From assembly GCF_002939945.1 (NCBI RefSeq), contig NZ_MDEB01000003.1, positions 252,547 through 316,546 on the forward strand: a stretch of 64,000 nt of DNA. Direction: 5' to 3'. Position numbers and translations under genes: made by a program. Below the pieces are notes generated by a model that saw only the letters and a list, made by a program, of their open reading frames with translations, ran no database searches and had not been told where the DNA came from. Positions 35,382-44,744 of this stretch are shown here, in pieces (within the stretch, counting starts at the first letter, position 1; the number at the start of each line of letters is the position of its first letter). Origin of the DNA: Xanthomonas arboricola pv. populi (lineage in GTDB: Bacteria; Pseudomonadota; Gammaproteobacteria; Xanthomonadales; Xanthomonadaceae).

Positions 35382-37112
35382 TCAGCGCGTCAGGCCCTGC
35401 GCGACGTTGGCCAGCCACTTCTCGATACCCTTGCGGTCGCGCGCGCGCAGCAGCTTGTCGCCCTGCACGCGCAACTCGCCCAGGTGGATGTCGCGCACCG
35501 CACGGCGCACTTCCAGCAGCGTGGCCGGATGCAGGCTGAACTCGGTGAGCCCCAAGGCCAGCAACATCGGTACGAAACGCGGGTCGCCCGCGATCTCGCC
35601 GCACACCGCCACCGGCTTGGCATACGCGCGCCCGGTGGCGATCACCTGCGCGATCAGGCGCAACACCGCCGGATGCAGCGGCGAATACAACTCGCCCAAT
35701 GCCTCGTTGTTGCGATCCACCGCCAGCAGGTACTGCACCAGATCGTTGGTGCCGATCGACAGGAAATCGATATCGTCGACAAAGCAGTCCAGCGCCAGGG
35801 CCGCAGCCGGTACTTCGATCATCGCGCCGAGCGGAACGTGCTCGGCGATCTCGTGCCCTTGTTCGCGCAACTGCGCGGCCAGCTTCTTGATCTGCCGGCG
35901 CAGCAGCTGGACTTCCTCGCGGCCGCTGACCATCGGCACCAGGATGCGCACCGGCCCGTAGCCGGAGGCGCGCAGGATTGCGCGCAACTGCGCCTGCGCC
36001 ACCGCAGGGCGGGCCAGCGACAACCGCACCCCGCGCAAGCCCAGCGCCGGGTTGTCCTCATCGCTCAAGGTCAGGCCGGTGCGGTCGGCCTTGTCGGCGC
36101 CCAGGTCCAGCGTGCGGATGGTGACCGGTCGGCCGCTCATGCCCAGCACGGTGTCGCGATAGGTGTGGAACTGTTCTTCTTCGTCCGGCAGCTCGTTGCG
36201 CTGCAGGAACAGGAATTCGGTGCGATACAGGCCAAGGCCGCTGGCGCCGAGCGCGTGCGCCTTGGCCACGTCCTCCAGCGATTCGGCATTGGCCAGCAGC
36301 GTGATATCGACGTTGTCGCGCGTGCGCGTGGGTTTGGAGCGCAGCCGGCCGAGTTCGCGCTGTTCCTTGGCCAGCGCGCGCAGGCGCTCGCGGTAGTCGC
36401 GCAGATGCTCGGGCTTGGGATCGACGATCACCTGGCCGGAACCGGCATCGACGATCAATACATCTCCATCGTCGATCCGCTGTACCGCATCGCTCACCCC
36501 CACCACCAGCGGCAGGTGCAGGCTGCGCGCCAGGATCGCGCTATGCGACAGCGCGCTGCCGGCAGTGGTGACGATGCCGACCACCCCTTGTGCCTGCAGC
36601 TGCGCCAGCTCCGACGGCGCCACGTTGTCGCAGACCAGGATCTCGCCGGCCACGCCCTTGAGGTCGGGCGCGCGCTTGTGCAAGAACGCATGGATGCGGC
36701 CGATGACGTGATCCAGATCGTCCATGCGGCTCTTGAGGTAGGCGTCCTCCATGCCGTCGAACACCGCCGCCAGCCGGTCGCGCTGCACGCGCAAGGCGTA
36801 GTCGGCGCTGTAGCGGTGGGTGCGGATCAACTCGTCCAGGCCTTGTAGCAGCTCCGGGTCGTCGAGCAGCAGCGCATGCAGTTCGAGGAATTCGCCGACC
36901 TCGCGCGCAAGCGCGCCATGCAGGCGATCGCGCAGCTGCTGCATCTCGGTGCGTGCCGCCTCGATCGCCACATGCAGGCGCTGCAGCTGCGTCTCCACCT
37001 GGCTGGCAGGCACGCGCTGTTCGGCCACTTCCAGCGTGTGGCTCTGGCGCACGCGCGCGCGTCCGAGCGCGTTGCCGCGCGAGGCGGCGTGTCCACGCAG
37101 ACGCAGGCTCAT
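35382..37112 (-). CDS. ptsI: PTS enzyme I (phosphoenolpyruvate-protein phosphotransferase)
   Basis: It transfers phosphate from PEP to HPr. The 576-residue product has the phospho-histidine signature GSALSHSAILARSLHLP (about residue 190), then the TIM-barrel motifs GLGLYRTEFLFLQR, DLGADK and the PEP-site cysteine VAVCGEIAGDP. There is no N-terminal GAF domain, so it is the sugar-type EI and not EI-Ntr. The ATG at 37112 is set by the GHAASRGNALGRA start of the family. It lies downstream of EIIA and HPr. Confidence 0.96.
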   Translation of the reverse strand: MSLRLRGHAASRGNALGRARVRQSHTLEVAEQRVPASQVETQLQRLHVAIEAARTEMQQLRDRLHGALAREVGEFLELHALLLDDPELLQGLDELIRTHRYSADYALRVQRDRLAAVFDGMEDAYLKSRMDDLDHVIGRIHAFLHKRAPDLKGVAGEILVCDNVAPSELAQLQAQGVVGIVTTAGSALSHSAILARSLHLPLVVGVSDAVQRIDDGDVLIVDAGSGQVIVDPKPEHLRDYRERLRALAKEQRELGRLRSKPTRTRDNVDITLLANAESLEDVAKAHALGASGLGLYRTEFLFLQRNELPDEEEQFHTYRDTVLGMSGRPVTIRTLDLGADKADRTGLTLSDEDNPALGLRGVRLSLARPAVAQAQLRAILRASGYGPVRILVPMVSGREEVQLLRRQIKKLAAQLREQGHEIAEHVPLGAMIEVPAAALALDCFVDDIDFLSIGTNDLVQYLLAVDRNNEALGELYSPLHPAVLRLIAQVIATGRAYAKPVAVCGEIAGDPRFVPMLLALGLTEFSLHPATLLEVRRAVRDIHLGELRVQGDKLLRARDRKGIEKWLANVAQGLTR

Positions 37113-37170
37113 GTGCGGCCCTGGCGCGGCCGCGCCCTGTCGGTCAGCCCCGCACCGACGCAGCGCATGC

Positions 37171-37440
37171 TCAGCTGTCCTCGTCGAAACGACGCTCGAA
37201 CAGGTCCACCAGCGCCTGCAGGGCCTGCGCTTCGTCTTCGCCATCCAGCCGCACCACCACGCTGGTACCCTGGCCGGCGGCCAGCAGCATCACGCCCATG
37301 ATGCTCTTGGCATTCACCTCGCGGCCCTTGGCCGCCAGGGTGGCGTTGCTGCGATAGGACGACAGCGTCTGCACCAGCTTGGCGGTTGCCCGCGCATGCA
37401 GTCCGAGTCGGTTGGAAACTATGAGTTCGCGTTCAAGCAT
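37171..37440 (-). CDS. ptsH: HPr phosphocarrier protein
   Basis: This 89-residue protein has the EI phosphorylation site His15 (GLHARAT) and the regulatory Ser46 (NAKSIMGVM), which is the target of HPr kinase encoded upstream in the same region. It therefore passes phosphate from EI to EIIA proteins and can be switched by HprK. Its ATG overlaps the end of the EIIA(Man) gene by eight bases. ptsI follows 58 bp later. Confidence 0.96.
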   Translation of the reverse strand: MLERELIVSNRLGLHARATAKLVQTLSSYRSNATLAAKGREVNAKSIMGVMLLAAGQGTSVVVRLDGEDEAQALQALVDLFERRFDEDS

Positions 37441-37825
37441 CGTCGATGATCGCTCCGTTGCGGGTACCTGCCGCCGCGGTGGCGGGCAGCTCCTGCAATC
37501 CTTGTTCGGGGTAGTTCATCACCCGCAGCAGCATCGGCAGGCTGAGCGCGGACACCCGGCGAACCGGCGTGCCGAGCTTTGCCAACCGGCTGGCGAGATT
37601 GCTGGGGCTGGCGCCGTACAGGTCGGTCATGACCAGCACGCCGTCGCCGCTGTCGACCCGTCGCATCGCCGACGAGGCCTGGGGCAGCAACGCGTCCAGG
37701 TCTGCATCGAGCGGCACATCGAAGGCTTCGGTCTTCAGCGGCAACTGCCGCAACAGCCCCGTCGCCACGTTCAACAACGCCGCGCCGATGCCGGGATGAG
37801 TAATGAGGAGAATGCCACAGGCCAT
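37433..37825 (-). CDS. PTS mannose-family EIIA protein
   Basis: This 130-residue single-domain EIIA of the mannose class has active His10 (LITHPGIG) and the segment VLVMTDLYGASPSNLA. No EIIB, EIIC or EIID genes are nearby. It is therefore likely a regulatory acceptor of phosphate and not part of a sugar permease, as in many proteobacteria with truncated PTS. It overlaps ptsH by eight bases. Confidence 0.93.
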   Translation of the reverse strand: MACGILLITHPGIGAALLNVATGLLRQLPLKTEAFDVPLDADLDALLPQASSAMRRVDSGDGVLVMTDLYGASPSNLASRLAKLGTPVRRVSALSLPMLLRVMNYPEQGLQELPATAAAGTRNGAIIDDA

Positions 37826-38136
37826 GCCGAAACGTTAACAGGTCGGCATGACCGCGCGATAGCGTTTGCCGGCACCGATGTGTTGCGAAATGAATAGCCG
37901 TTTAGGACGCCATAACGTCACGCGCGCAATGCCTGCAACGCGCGCTGCGGCCGGCGCGGCCACGATCCGTGACGTCGGTCGTCTTCGATGCGTTCCGCAT
38001 CACAAGCGAGCGCTGCAGTCAGTAGGCGGGCAAGCAACGCATGATCGAAATACGCTGATGAAATGCACCAATGACATGTTTTTTGCAGACCGCATGACAC
38101 CGCTTTGCCGAATCCCGATTTCCCAATCCCAGCCCT
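37826..38136. other. Gap between rapZ and the EIIA(Man)-HPr-EI genes
   Basis: These 311 bp separate the two halves of the PTS block and should hold the promoter for EIIA-ptsH-ptsI. At 38107-38150 short imperfect repeats of the AATCCC type run into the end of rapZ; this is a common Xanthomonas intergenic motif. There is a T6 run at 38079-38084 without a stable stem. No gene is supported. Confidence 0.45.
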
Positions 38137-39009
38137 TCAATCCTGCTCCCGATGAAACGTCGCCACCTCCGGCCAGCCCTGTTCGCGCGCATGCCGCGCC
38201 ATGCGCTCGGCCAGATACACCGAGCGGTGCTTGCCGCCGGTGCAACCGAAGGCGATGGTCACGTAACTGCGGGTATCGTTGCGCAGCCGCGGCAGCCAGG
38301 TGTCGAGCAGGTCCACGATCTGCGCGCTGTAGCGCACCACGTCCGGTTCCTTGTCCAGATAGTCGCGCACGCCTGCATCGCGGCCGGTGAGCGGGCGCAG
38401 CTCCGGGTCCCAATGCGGATTGGGCAATACGCGCGCATCGAACACGAAGTCGGCCTCGGCCGGCACGCCGCGTTTGTAGGCGAACGATTCGAACAGCAGC
38501 GACAGCCGGTCGTTGCTGCCGAGCGCGAATTCGGTGACTACGCGGCGACGCAGCTGGTGCACGTTGAGCGTGCTGGTGTCGATGATGGCATCGGCCTGCG
38601 TGCGCAGCGGTTCGGTCAACTGCCGCTCGCGGGTGATCGCTTCCGGCAATGCCAGGCCGAGATGGCTGAGCGGATGGCGGCGGCGGGTATCGGCGTAGCG
38701 CTTGATCAGCGCCTCGTCGCTGGCCTCGAAAAACAGCAGCCGTGCTTCGATGCCGTATTCCTGCGCGGCCTGGCGCCATTGCGCCAGCTGGGTCAGATCG
38801 CTGCGGCTGCGCACATCGATGCCCACCGCCAGGCGCTGATCGCCGAGCGGGTTGCCACGCAGGCGGCTGCGCACGAAATCCGGCAGCAGCTCCACCGGCA
38901 GGTTGTCCGAGCAGTAGTAGTCCAGATCCTCGAAGGTCTTCAACGCGACCGATTTGCCCGAGCCGGACAGCCCGCTCACGATCATCAACGTGGAGGGCGC
39001 GGTACTCAT
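38137..39009 (-). CDS. rapZ: RNase adapter protein RapZ
   Basis: This 290-residue P-loop protein has Walker A GLSGSGKS at 13-20, followed by DNLP and RSDL segments and the conserved C-terminal [13 protein letters not shown]. In enterobacteria RapZ binds small RNAs and guides RNase E to GlmZ, controlling glucosamine-6-phosphate synthesis, and it senses GlcN6P. Whether the RNA target exists in Xanthomonas is unknown. Its ATG overlaps hprK by four bases, in the ptsN-hprK-rapZ run. Confidence 0.95.
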   Translation of the reverse strand: MSTAPSTLMIVSGLSGSGKSVALKTFEDLDYYCSDNLPVELLPDFVRSRLRGNPLGDQRLAVGIDVRSRSDLTQLAQWRQAAQEYGIEARLLFFEASDEALIKRYADTRRRHPLSHLGLALPEAITRERQLTEPLRTQADAIIDTSTLNVHQLRRRVVTEFALGSNDRLSLLFESFAYKRGVPAEADFVFDARVLPNPHWDPELRPLTGRDAGVRDYLDKEPDVVRYSAQIVDLLDTWLPRLRNDTRSYVTIAFGCTGGKHRSVYLAERMARHAREQGWPEVATFHREQD

Positions 39010-39956
39010 GGCGTGCGTCGCTCCAGCAGGTTGCTGTGGCGGGCGATGAACATCGCCGCCGGGTCGATGCCCTTGGTGCGCAGGATATGCAGGCGCGTCG
39101 CAGCTTCGGTCAGCACCGCCAGGTTGCGGCCGGGCATCACCGGCAGGGTGATCAGCGGCACGTCCAGGTCCAGCACATGCCGGCTGCCGGAATCGCCGGT
39201 CAGGCGTTCGTAGCCGGACGGGGTGGGCTCGGTCATCGGGCGGGTCAGGTGCACGATCAGGCGCAGGTACTTGTTCTTCTTCACCGCGGTGTCGCCGAAC
39301 ATGTCGCGCACGTTCAATACGCCCAGGCCGCGCACTTCCAGCAGGTCCTGCAGCAGTTCCGGGCAGGTGCCGTCGAGCACGTCGGGCGCGATCTGGGTGA
39401 ACTCGGGCGCGTCGTCGGCCACCAGCCGGTGGCCGCGGCTGAGCAGTTCCAGCGCCAGCTCGCTCTTGCCCGAGCCGGCTTCGCCGGTGATCAACACGCC
39501 GATCGAATAGATCTCCATGAACACGCCGTGCAGCGTGACCCGTGGCGCCAGCGTGCGTGCCAGGTGATAGGACAGATGATTGAGCAGCTCGTGGCCGCGC
39601 TTGGGCGAGATCCACAGCGGCGTGTTGGATTCGTCGGCGGCCGCGCGCAGGTCTTCCGGGCAGGACTGGTTCTTGCTGATCGCCAGCGCCAGCGGCTGCA
39701 CCTGGATGATCTTCTCGATGGTTTCCCAGCGTTGCCGCGCATCCAGCGAGTCCAGCCAGGCCAGCTCTTCGGTGCCCAGGATCTGCACCTTGTTTGGATA
39801 GATCACGTTGAGATAGCCGGCCAGCGACGGGCGGCGCGCATTGTTGCTGCCAGCCTCGATCTCGCGGTGCTCGCCCTTCTGGCCGGCGACCCAGCGCAGC
39901 GCCAGCTTGTCGCGCTGCTGGTCGAACAGTTCGCGTGCGGTGATGCTGGTATTCAT
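39006..39956 (-). CDS. hprK: HPr kinase/phosphorylase
   Basis: This 316-residue bifunctional enzyme phosphorylates and dephosphorylates Ser46 of HPr. Walker A GEAGSGKS is at 158-165, with the preceding [16 protein letters not shown] and the HprK signature [18 protein letters not shown]. It overlaps ptsN and rapZ by four bases on either side. In Gram-negative bacteria the enzyme ties PTS phosphorylation to regulation instead of classical CcpA repression. Confidence 0.96.
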   Translation of the reverse strand: MNTSITARELFDQQRDKLALRWVAGQKGEHREIEAGSNNARRPSLAGYLNVIYPNKVQILGTEELAWLDSLDARQRWETIEKIIQVQPLALAISKNQSCPEDLRAAADESNTPLWISPKRGHELLNHLSYHLARTLAPRVTLHGVFMEIYSIGVLITGEAGSGKSELALELLSRGHRLVADDAPEFTQIAPDVLDGTCPELLQDLLEVRGLGVLNVRDMFGDTAVKKNKYLRLIVHLTRPMTEPTPSGYERLTGDSGSRHVLDLDVPLITLPVMPGRNLAVLTEAATRLHILRTKGIDPAAMFIARHSNLLERRTP

Positions 39957-40411
39957 GCGGCGCTGGCCTGTGCTGGCGGTGCGTCGGTAAGCAGCGCCAT
40001 CAAGGCGTCCGCATTGGGGGCGGCGCGCAACTGCTGACGGAAGTCCGCATCGGAAAATCGCTCGGCCAGTTCCGACAGCAGCATCAAGTGCTGGTGGGTG
40101 TAGTGCGCAGGCACCGCCATCGCGAAGATCAGGTCCACCGGCTCATCGCCACCGAAGGCCACCGGCGTGTCCAGCCGCAGCAATGCGCCACGGGGTTCGG
40201 TGAGATTGGGACAACGCCCATGCGGGATGGCGATGCCGTGGCCGATGGCGGTGCTGCCCAGGGCCTCGCGTTCGCACAGGTTGGCGTAGAGCTCGTCGGC
40301 GCCGGCCTGACGGCAGGACAGCAGGTCGGCGGCGGTATGCAGGACGGTGTCGCGATCGGCGGCCGGCGACACCACGGTGCGCACGGCCGCCATCAGATCG
40401 GTTAAAGGCAT
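39953..40411 (-). CDS. ptsN: PTS EIIA-Ntr regulatory protein
   Basis: This 152-residue EIIA of the fructose/nitrogen class has active His64 in [17 protein letters not shown]-Ntr regulates K+ uptake and other systems by its phosphorylation state and is not a transporter. It sits in the conserved rpoN-hpf-ptsN order. Here phosphate probably comes from the sugar-type EI and HPr downstream, because no EI-Ntr is seen in the window. Confidence 0.95.
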   Translation of the reverse strand: MPLTDLMAAVRTVVSPAADRDTVLHTAADLLSCRQAGADELYANLCEREALGSTAIGHGIAIPHGRCPNLTEPRGALLRLDTPVAFGGDEPVDLIFAMAVPAHYTHQHLMLLSELAERFSDADFRQQLRAAPNADALMALLTDAPPAQASAA

Positions 40412-40432
40412 GAGGGCATCAAGCGGGAAGCG

Positions 40433-40750
40433 TCATGCGGGATTGTCGCGCACCTCGCGTGCATGGTGGTTACATTTCTTTTCCTTGTGCTTGAGCACCA
40501 GGCGGTCGAGCTTGTCGACCAGCAGGTCGATGGCCGCATACATGGTGGAGCCGCTGGCATCTGCGTGCAGGGTGCGACCGGGAAGGTTGACGGTGGCGAC
40601 CACGTGATGGTCTGGCTTGCGAACGGCCAGCTGGGTTCGGACTTCACAGTGCTGGTCGAAATGGCGCTGCAGTCGTTGCAGCTTGCTTGCCACGTACTCC
40701 CGCAGCGCGGGGGTCACTTCAAGCTGGTGGCCATACGTCTCGATACGCAT
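40433..40750 (-). CDS. hpf: Ribosome hibernation promoting factor, short form
   Basis: This 105-residue protein (MRIETYGHQLEVTPALREYVASKL) has the single HPF/YfiA domain without the long-form dimerisation tail. It binds the 30S decoding region in stationary phase. It lies 87 bp after rpoN, in the usual position between rpoN and ptsN. Confidence 0.95.
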   Translation of the reverse strand: MRIETYGHQLEVTPALREYVASKLQRLQRHFDQHCEVRTQLAVRKPDHHVVATVNLPGRTLHADASGSTMYAAIDLLVDKLDRLVLKHKEKKCNHHAREVRDNPA

Positions 40751-40837
40751 CGGATACCTCCATTGGTCGGTGGGCCAATGAACCTTTCCGGTGATCCGAC
40801 TAACGCGGCGCAGGCCGGCGTTGCGGTGGGTGCAACG

Positions 40838-42277
40838 TCAGGCGATACGGACGCGTTCGTGGGAGGCGGAAATGTTCATGGCCTCACGATACTTCGCAAC
40901 CGTGCGCCGCGCCACTGGCACGCCGGAAGTTTTCAGCAGATCCGCCAACTTGGCGTCCGAGAGCGGTTTGCGCGGGTTTTCCGCCTCGATCAGACGCCGG
41001 ATCATGGCCTGGATGGCGGTGCTGGAGGCCTCGCCGCCGCTGTCGGTGTCGATCCCGGAGGCGAAGAACGAGCGCAGTGCGATGGTGCCGCGCGGGGTGC
41101 GCACGTATTTGCGGGCGATCGCGCGGGAAATGGTGGATTCGTGCAGGCCGAGCTCGCCGGCGATCTCGCGCAGCGTGAGCGGGCGCAAGGCCTGCGCCCC
41201 GAATTCCAGGAACCCGGCCTGGTGCTGCAGCAGGCAGCGCACCACCCGCAGCAGGGTCTCGCCGCGCGCCGCCAGGCTCTTGAGCAGCCAGCGCGCCTCC
41301 TGCAGCTGGCCGCGCAGGTAGCCGGCGTCGGACTCGCCGCAGCTGCGGATCAGGTTCTCATAGCCGCGGTGGATGGTGACCTTGGGCTGCGCACGACCGG
41401 CCAGCGAGGCCCGCCACACGCCACGCTGGCGCCAGATCACGCAGTCCGGCACCACATAGGTGTCCTGCGAGAGGTCGCCGATCTGCTTGCCCGGGCGCGG
41501 GTCTAGCGAGCGCACCAGCTGGACCGCCTGGTCGACATCGGCGGTGGAGCGCTTGAGTTCGTGCGCCACCCCGGCCACGCCGCTGCGCGGCAGGCGCTCC
41601 AGCGGGCCGGCGACGATCTGCAGCGCCAGCTCGCGCCCCGGGGTGGCCGGGTCGAGCGCGGCCAGCTGCAGTGCCAGGCATTCGCCCAGGGTGCGGGCAC
41701 CCACGCCGACCGGGTCGAAGCGCTGGATCTGGTGCAACACGGTGAGCACGTCGGCCTCGTCCACCGCCGCGCCGAGCGCCAGCGTTTCCAGAATGGCCGA
41801 CAGCGGTTCGCGCAGGTAGCCGTCTTCGTCCAGCGCATCGATCAGCAGCGCGCCGATCTGGCGGTCGCGCGGCGACAGCGGCGACAGGTGCAGCTGCCAA
41901 AGCAGGTGGTCGGCCAGCGTTTCGGGTTCGGCCACGCGCTCGGCGGCATCGCCGGACTCGTCGTCGTCGAAGCTGCCGCCGCTGCCCGAGCCGGTCCACT
42001 GCAACTCGTCCTGCGACCAGTCGTCGTCGCGCTCGGCCGGCGCGGGCTCTTCGCGCGGGGTGTCGTCGGTGGAGGCGGCCAACGACGCTTCCACCGGCAG
42101 CTCGTTGGCCGCATGCGCGGCTTCGTCGGCCCATTCCAGCAGCGGGTTGGTCTCCACCGCTTCGGCGATTTCCAGTTCCAGCTCGGTGGTGGACATCTGC
42201 AATAGCTTGATCGCCTGACGCAACTGCGGCGTCATGACCAACTGCTGTCCTAGCGATGTCTGAAGCCGGGCTTTCAT
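40838..42277 (-). CDS. rpoN: RNA polymerase sigma-54 factor
   Basis: The 479-residue product has the N-terminal glutamine-rich activator region (LGQQLVMTPQLRQAIKLLQMS), an acidic linker at about 60-115, the core-binding domain and the C-terminal RpoN box ARRTVAKYREAMNI, which reads the -24 element. It directs transcription that needs bEBP activators (flagella, nitrogen, type IV pili). It is 40 bp downstream of lptB on the same strand. Confidence 0.97.
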   Translation of the reverse strand: MKARLQTSLGQQLVMTPQLRQAIKLLQMSTTELELEIAEAVETNPLLEWADEAAHAANELPVEASLAASTDDTPREEPAPAERDDDWSQDELQWTGSGSGGSFDDDESGDAAERVAEPETLADHLLWQLHLSPLSPRDRQIGALLIDALDEDGYLREPLSAILETLALGAAVDEADVLTVLHQIQRFDPVGVGARTLGECLALQLAALDPATPGRELALQIVAGPLERLPRSGVAGVAHELKRSTADVDQAVQLVRSLDPRPGKQIGDLSQDTYVVPDCVIWRQRGVWRASLAGRAQPKVTIHRGYENLIRSCGESDAGYLRGQLQEARWLLKSLAARGETLLRVVRCLLQHQAGFLEFGAQALRPLTLREIAGELGLHESTISRAIARKYVRTPRGTIALRSFFASGIDTDSGGEASSTAIQAMIRRLIEAENPRKPLSDAKLADLLKTSGVPVARRTVAKYREAMNISASHERVRIA

Positions 42278-42317
42278 GCGGGCACTGACTGGAAAAATCG
42301 ATGGCGCGGCGACGCGC

Positions 42318-43037
42318 TCAAAGGCGGAAAGTTTCCCCCAGATACACGCGACGGACGTCGGGATTGGCTAGCAGCGCATCTGGTGCCCCCTGCGCCAGCA
42401 CGCCCCCCTCGGCGAGAATATACGCGCGGTCACAGATTCCCAAGGTTTCGCGCACGTTGTGATCGGTGATCAGCACGCCGATGCCGCGTTCCTTGAGGTG
42501 GATGATGATGCGCTGGATCTCGCCGACCGAAATCGGATCGACGCCGGCAAACGGTTCGTCGAGCAGCATCATCCGCGGCTTGGCCGCCAGCGCGCGCGCG
42601 ATCTCGCAGCGCCGCCGCTCGCCGCCGGACAGGCTGGCGCCGAGCTGGTCGGCCACGTGGGTGATCTGCAGTTCTTCCAGCAGCGAGACCAGTTCCTTCT
42701 CGCGGCCGGCGCCATCCAGTTCTTCGCGCAGCTCCAGCACCAGGCGGATGTTGTCGGCCACGGTGAGCTTGCGGAAGATCGAGGGCTCCTGCGGCAGATA
42801 GCCGACGCCGAGCTTGGCGCGCGCGTACATCGGCTCGGCGGTGAGATCGCGGCCGTCCAGCTCGATACGCCCGGCATCGGCCTCGACCAGGCCGACGATC
42901 ATGTAGAAGCAGGTGGTCTTGCCGGCACCGTTGGGCCCGAGCAGACCGACCACTTCGCCGGCCTCGAGCGTGAGGCCGAATTCCTTGACCACTTCGCGTT
43001 GCTTGTACTTCTTGCGCAGACCGGTGGCGACCAGCAT
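42318..43037 (-). CDS. lptB: LPS export ABC transporter ATPase LptB
   Basis: This 239-residue ATPase has Walker [10 protein letters not shown] (34-42), signature [15 protein letters not shown] and Walker [14 protein letters not shown]. It powers lipopolysaccharide extraction from the inner membrane with LptFG and LptC. Its ATG overlaps the lptA stop by one base, confirming coupling. Confidence 0.97.
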   Translation of the reverse strand: MLVATGLRKKYKQREVVKEFGLTLEAGEVVGLLGPNGAGKTTCFYMIVGLVEADAGRIELDGRDLTAEPMYARAKLGVGYLPQEPSIFRKLTVADNIRLVLELREELDGAGREKELVSLLEELQITHVADQLGASLSGGERRRCEIARALAAKPRMMLLDEPFAGVDPISVGEIQRIIIHLKERGIGVLITDHNVRETLGICDRAYILAEGGVLAQGAPDALLANPDVRRVYLGETFRL

Positions 43038-43597
43038 TACTTCTTCCCCTGCGGCTTGGTCGCGGGCTTGGCGGCCGGCGTGGCAACAGGCGTGGCTGCC
43101 GCTGGCGCCGCCGTCTTCGGCTGGATGATGGTGCGCACGCGGCTACCGTCGCCGCCGCTCTGCATGTTGCCGGTCTTGGTGTTGTAGACCATGCGCTGGC
43201 CGGCGTTGGTGCCCTTGGGCGAGTCGACCTTGTAGTTGCCGGTCAGCACGATGACTTCGTTGGCGACCTGGTACTCGATGGTGTCGGCCTGGCCGTTCAT
43301 CATCGCGCCGTCGTCCATCTGCTGCTTCAGCGTGGCCTGCTTGCCGGTCAGCACGACGCGGTCGGTCTGGCCGTTCTTCTGAAAAATGTCGGCGGTGTCG
43401 GCGTGGATTTCCAGCGTGCCCTGGGTGATCACCACATTGCCGCTGAAGCGGCACTTGCCGCTGTCGTCGAGCATGTTGCAGTCGTTGGCATTGGAGTCGA
43501 TCGCCATCGGCTGATTGCGGTCGCTGGTCTTGGCCATCGCAAGGGCGGGCAGCAGCAGCGCGGCAAACGCCAGCTTAGCGGGCAGCATTCGGTTCAT
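43037..43597 (-). CDS. lptA: LPS transport periplasmic protein LptA
   Basis: The 186-residue precursor has a signal peptide ([14 protein letters not shown]) and an OstA/LptA beta-jellyroll ([24 protein letters not shown]). The tail is Ala/Pro/Lys-rich and low in complexity ([23 protein letters not shown]). It bridges LptC and LptD across the periplasm. It overlaps lptC by 23 bases. Confidence 0.94.
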   Translation of the reverse strand: MNRMLPAKLAFAALLLPALAMAKTSDRNQPMAIDSNANDCNMLDDSGKCRFSGNVVITQGTLEIHADTADIFQKNGQTDRVVLTGKQATLKQQMDDGAMMNGQADTIEYQVANEVIVLTGNYKVDSPKGTNAGQRMVYNTKTGNMQSGGDGSRVRTIIQPKTAAPAAATPVATPAAKPATKPQGKK

Positions 43598-44150
43598 AAC
43601 GGGTCTTGACCTGGGAAAGGAGCTTGTACTGGCGTGATTTGAGATCGGCCTCGAAGCCGACCCCGCTCTGCATGATACCCGGCCGGCTCATGCTCACCGG
43701 GGCAGCGGTCTTGGCGAGATTCTGCTGCGGGAACACGTCCAGGCTCTGGGTGCGGAACGTGGTCGGCGGGGTCGCGCCGCCGGTGGGGCTGTCGCCCTCG
43801 ACATCGCCGCGCAGGCGCAACTCGTCGCCCTTGGGGCTGATCCAGCCGGTCTTGGAGCGCAGCGTCCACGGTTGATTGGTGTTGTCGGGCAACAGGAACA
43901 CCGGGGTGGTGACCTCGGAGGTGCGATCGGCGCGGTTGCGATGCATCTCCGGCGCACGCAGCGTCATCGATTCCTTGCCGGTTTCCTTGTCCAGCGCAAT
44001 CAGTTCGAAATCGCGCAGCACGTAATCGGCGCGCGAATCGTCCACCGCCGCCGCAACCGGGCGCGCGCGCTGCTGCCAGGCCGACCAGCCGGAGATCACC
44101 GCGGCAGCCAACAACACCACGCCCAGGGTGGTGCGCCAGTTCCAGCTCAT
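43575..44150 (-). CDS. lptC: LPS export protein LptC
   Basis: This 191-residue bitopic protein has one N-terminal membrane helix (LGVVLLAAAVISGWSAW) and a periplasmic beta-jellyroll. It receives LPS from LptB2FG and passes it to LptA. The ATG at 44150 overlaps the kdsC end by four bases. Confidence 0.93.
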   Translation of the reverse strand: MSWNWRTTLGVVLLAAAVISGWSAWQQRARPVAAAVDDSRADYVLRDFELIALDKETGKESMTLRAPEMHRNRADRTSEVTTPVFLLPDNTNQPWTLRSKTGWISPKGDELRLRGDVEGDSPTGGATPPTTFRTQSLDVFPQQNLAKTAAPVSMSRPGIMQSGVGFEADLKSRQYKLLSQVKTRYEPNAAR

Positions 44151-44695
44151 GCGGAAAACCTTTCGATGATGCCCTCGACCTGGCCTTGCGCGGCCAGCAC
44201 GACATCGCAGACCTCGCGCGCGGCACCTTCGCCGCCACGTGCCCGGGTATGCCACTGCACGCGCTCGGCGATCCACGGGTGCGCGTTGGCCGGTGCGACC
44301 GGCAGGCCGACCGACAGCAGGGCCGGCAGGTCGGGCAGGTCGTCGCCCATGAACAACACCTGGTCCAGCGACAGGCCGTGCTCCTGGCACAAGGCCAGCA
44401 CGGCCAGACGCTTGTTCTTGACCCCGATCTGCACGTGCAGGCCCAGATCCTGGCCGCGCTTCTCCGCCGACAGGCTGGCGCGCGCAGTGATCAGCGCGAC
44501 ATGGATGCCGGCATGGTCGAGCTGCTTGAGCCCCTGGCCGTCGAGCACATTGAAGGACTTGCTCTCGTTGCCGGCGTGGTCGTAGTACAGACGGCCGTCG
44601 GTCAGGGTGCCGTCGACGTCGAAACAGGCCAGGCGGATACGCGCGGCGCGGTCGGTGATGTCGGCGGGCAGGTGCTGCAAAGGGGAGTAGGGCAT
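44147..44695 (-). CDS. kdsC: 3-deoxy-manno-octulosonate-8-phosphatase
   Basis: This 182-residue HAD phosphatase removes phosphate from Kdo-8-P. The nucleophile and general acid are Asp26 and Asp28 (FDVDGTLTDG), and the Mg2+ motif is MGDDLPDLP. The ATG at 44695 (MPYSPLQ) is preferred to an ATG ten codons upstream because the family start is short. It lies 49 bp after kdsD. Confidence 0.95.
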   Translation of the reverse strand: MPYSPLQHLPADITDRAARIRLACFDVDGTLTDGRLYYDHAGNESKSFNVLDGQGLKQLDHAGIHVALITARASLSAEKRGQDLGLHVQIGVKNKRLAVLALCQEHGLSLDQVLFMGDDLPDLPALLSVGLPVAPANAHPWIAERVQWHTRARGGEGAAREVCDVVLAAQGQVEGIIERFSA

Positions 44696-44744
44696 CGGCA
44701 CGGATCGGTGAGAACGGGGTTCCAACGGTAGAAAACTGAACCTG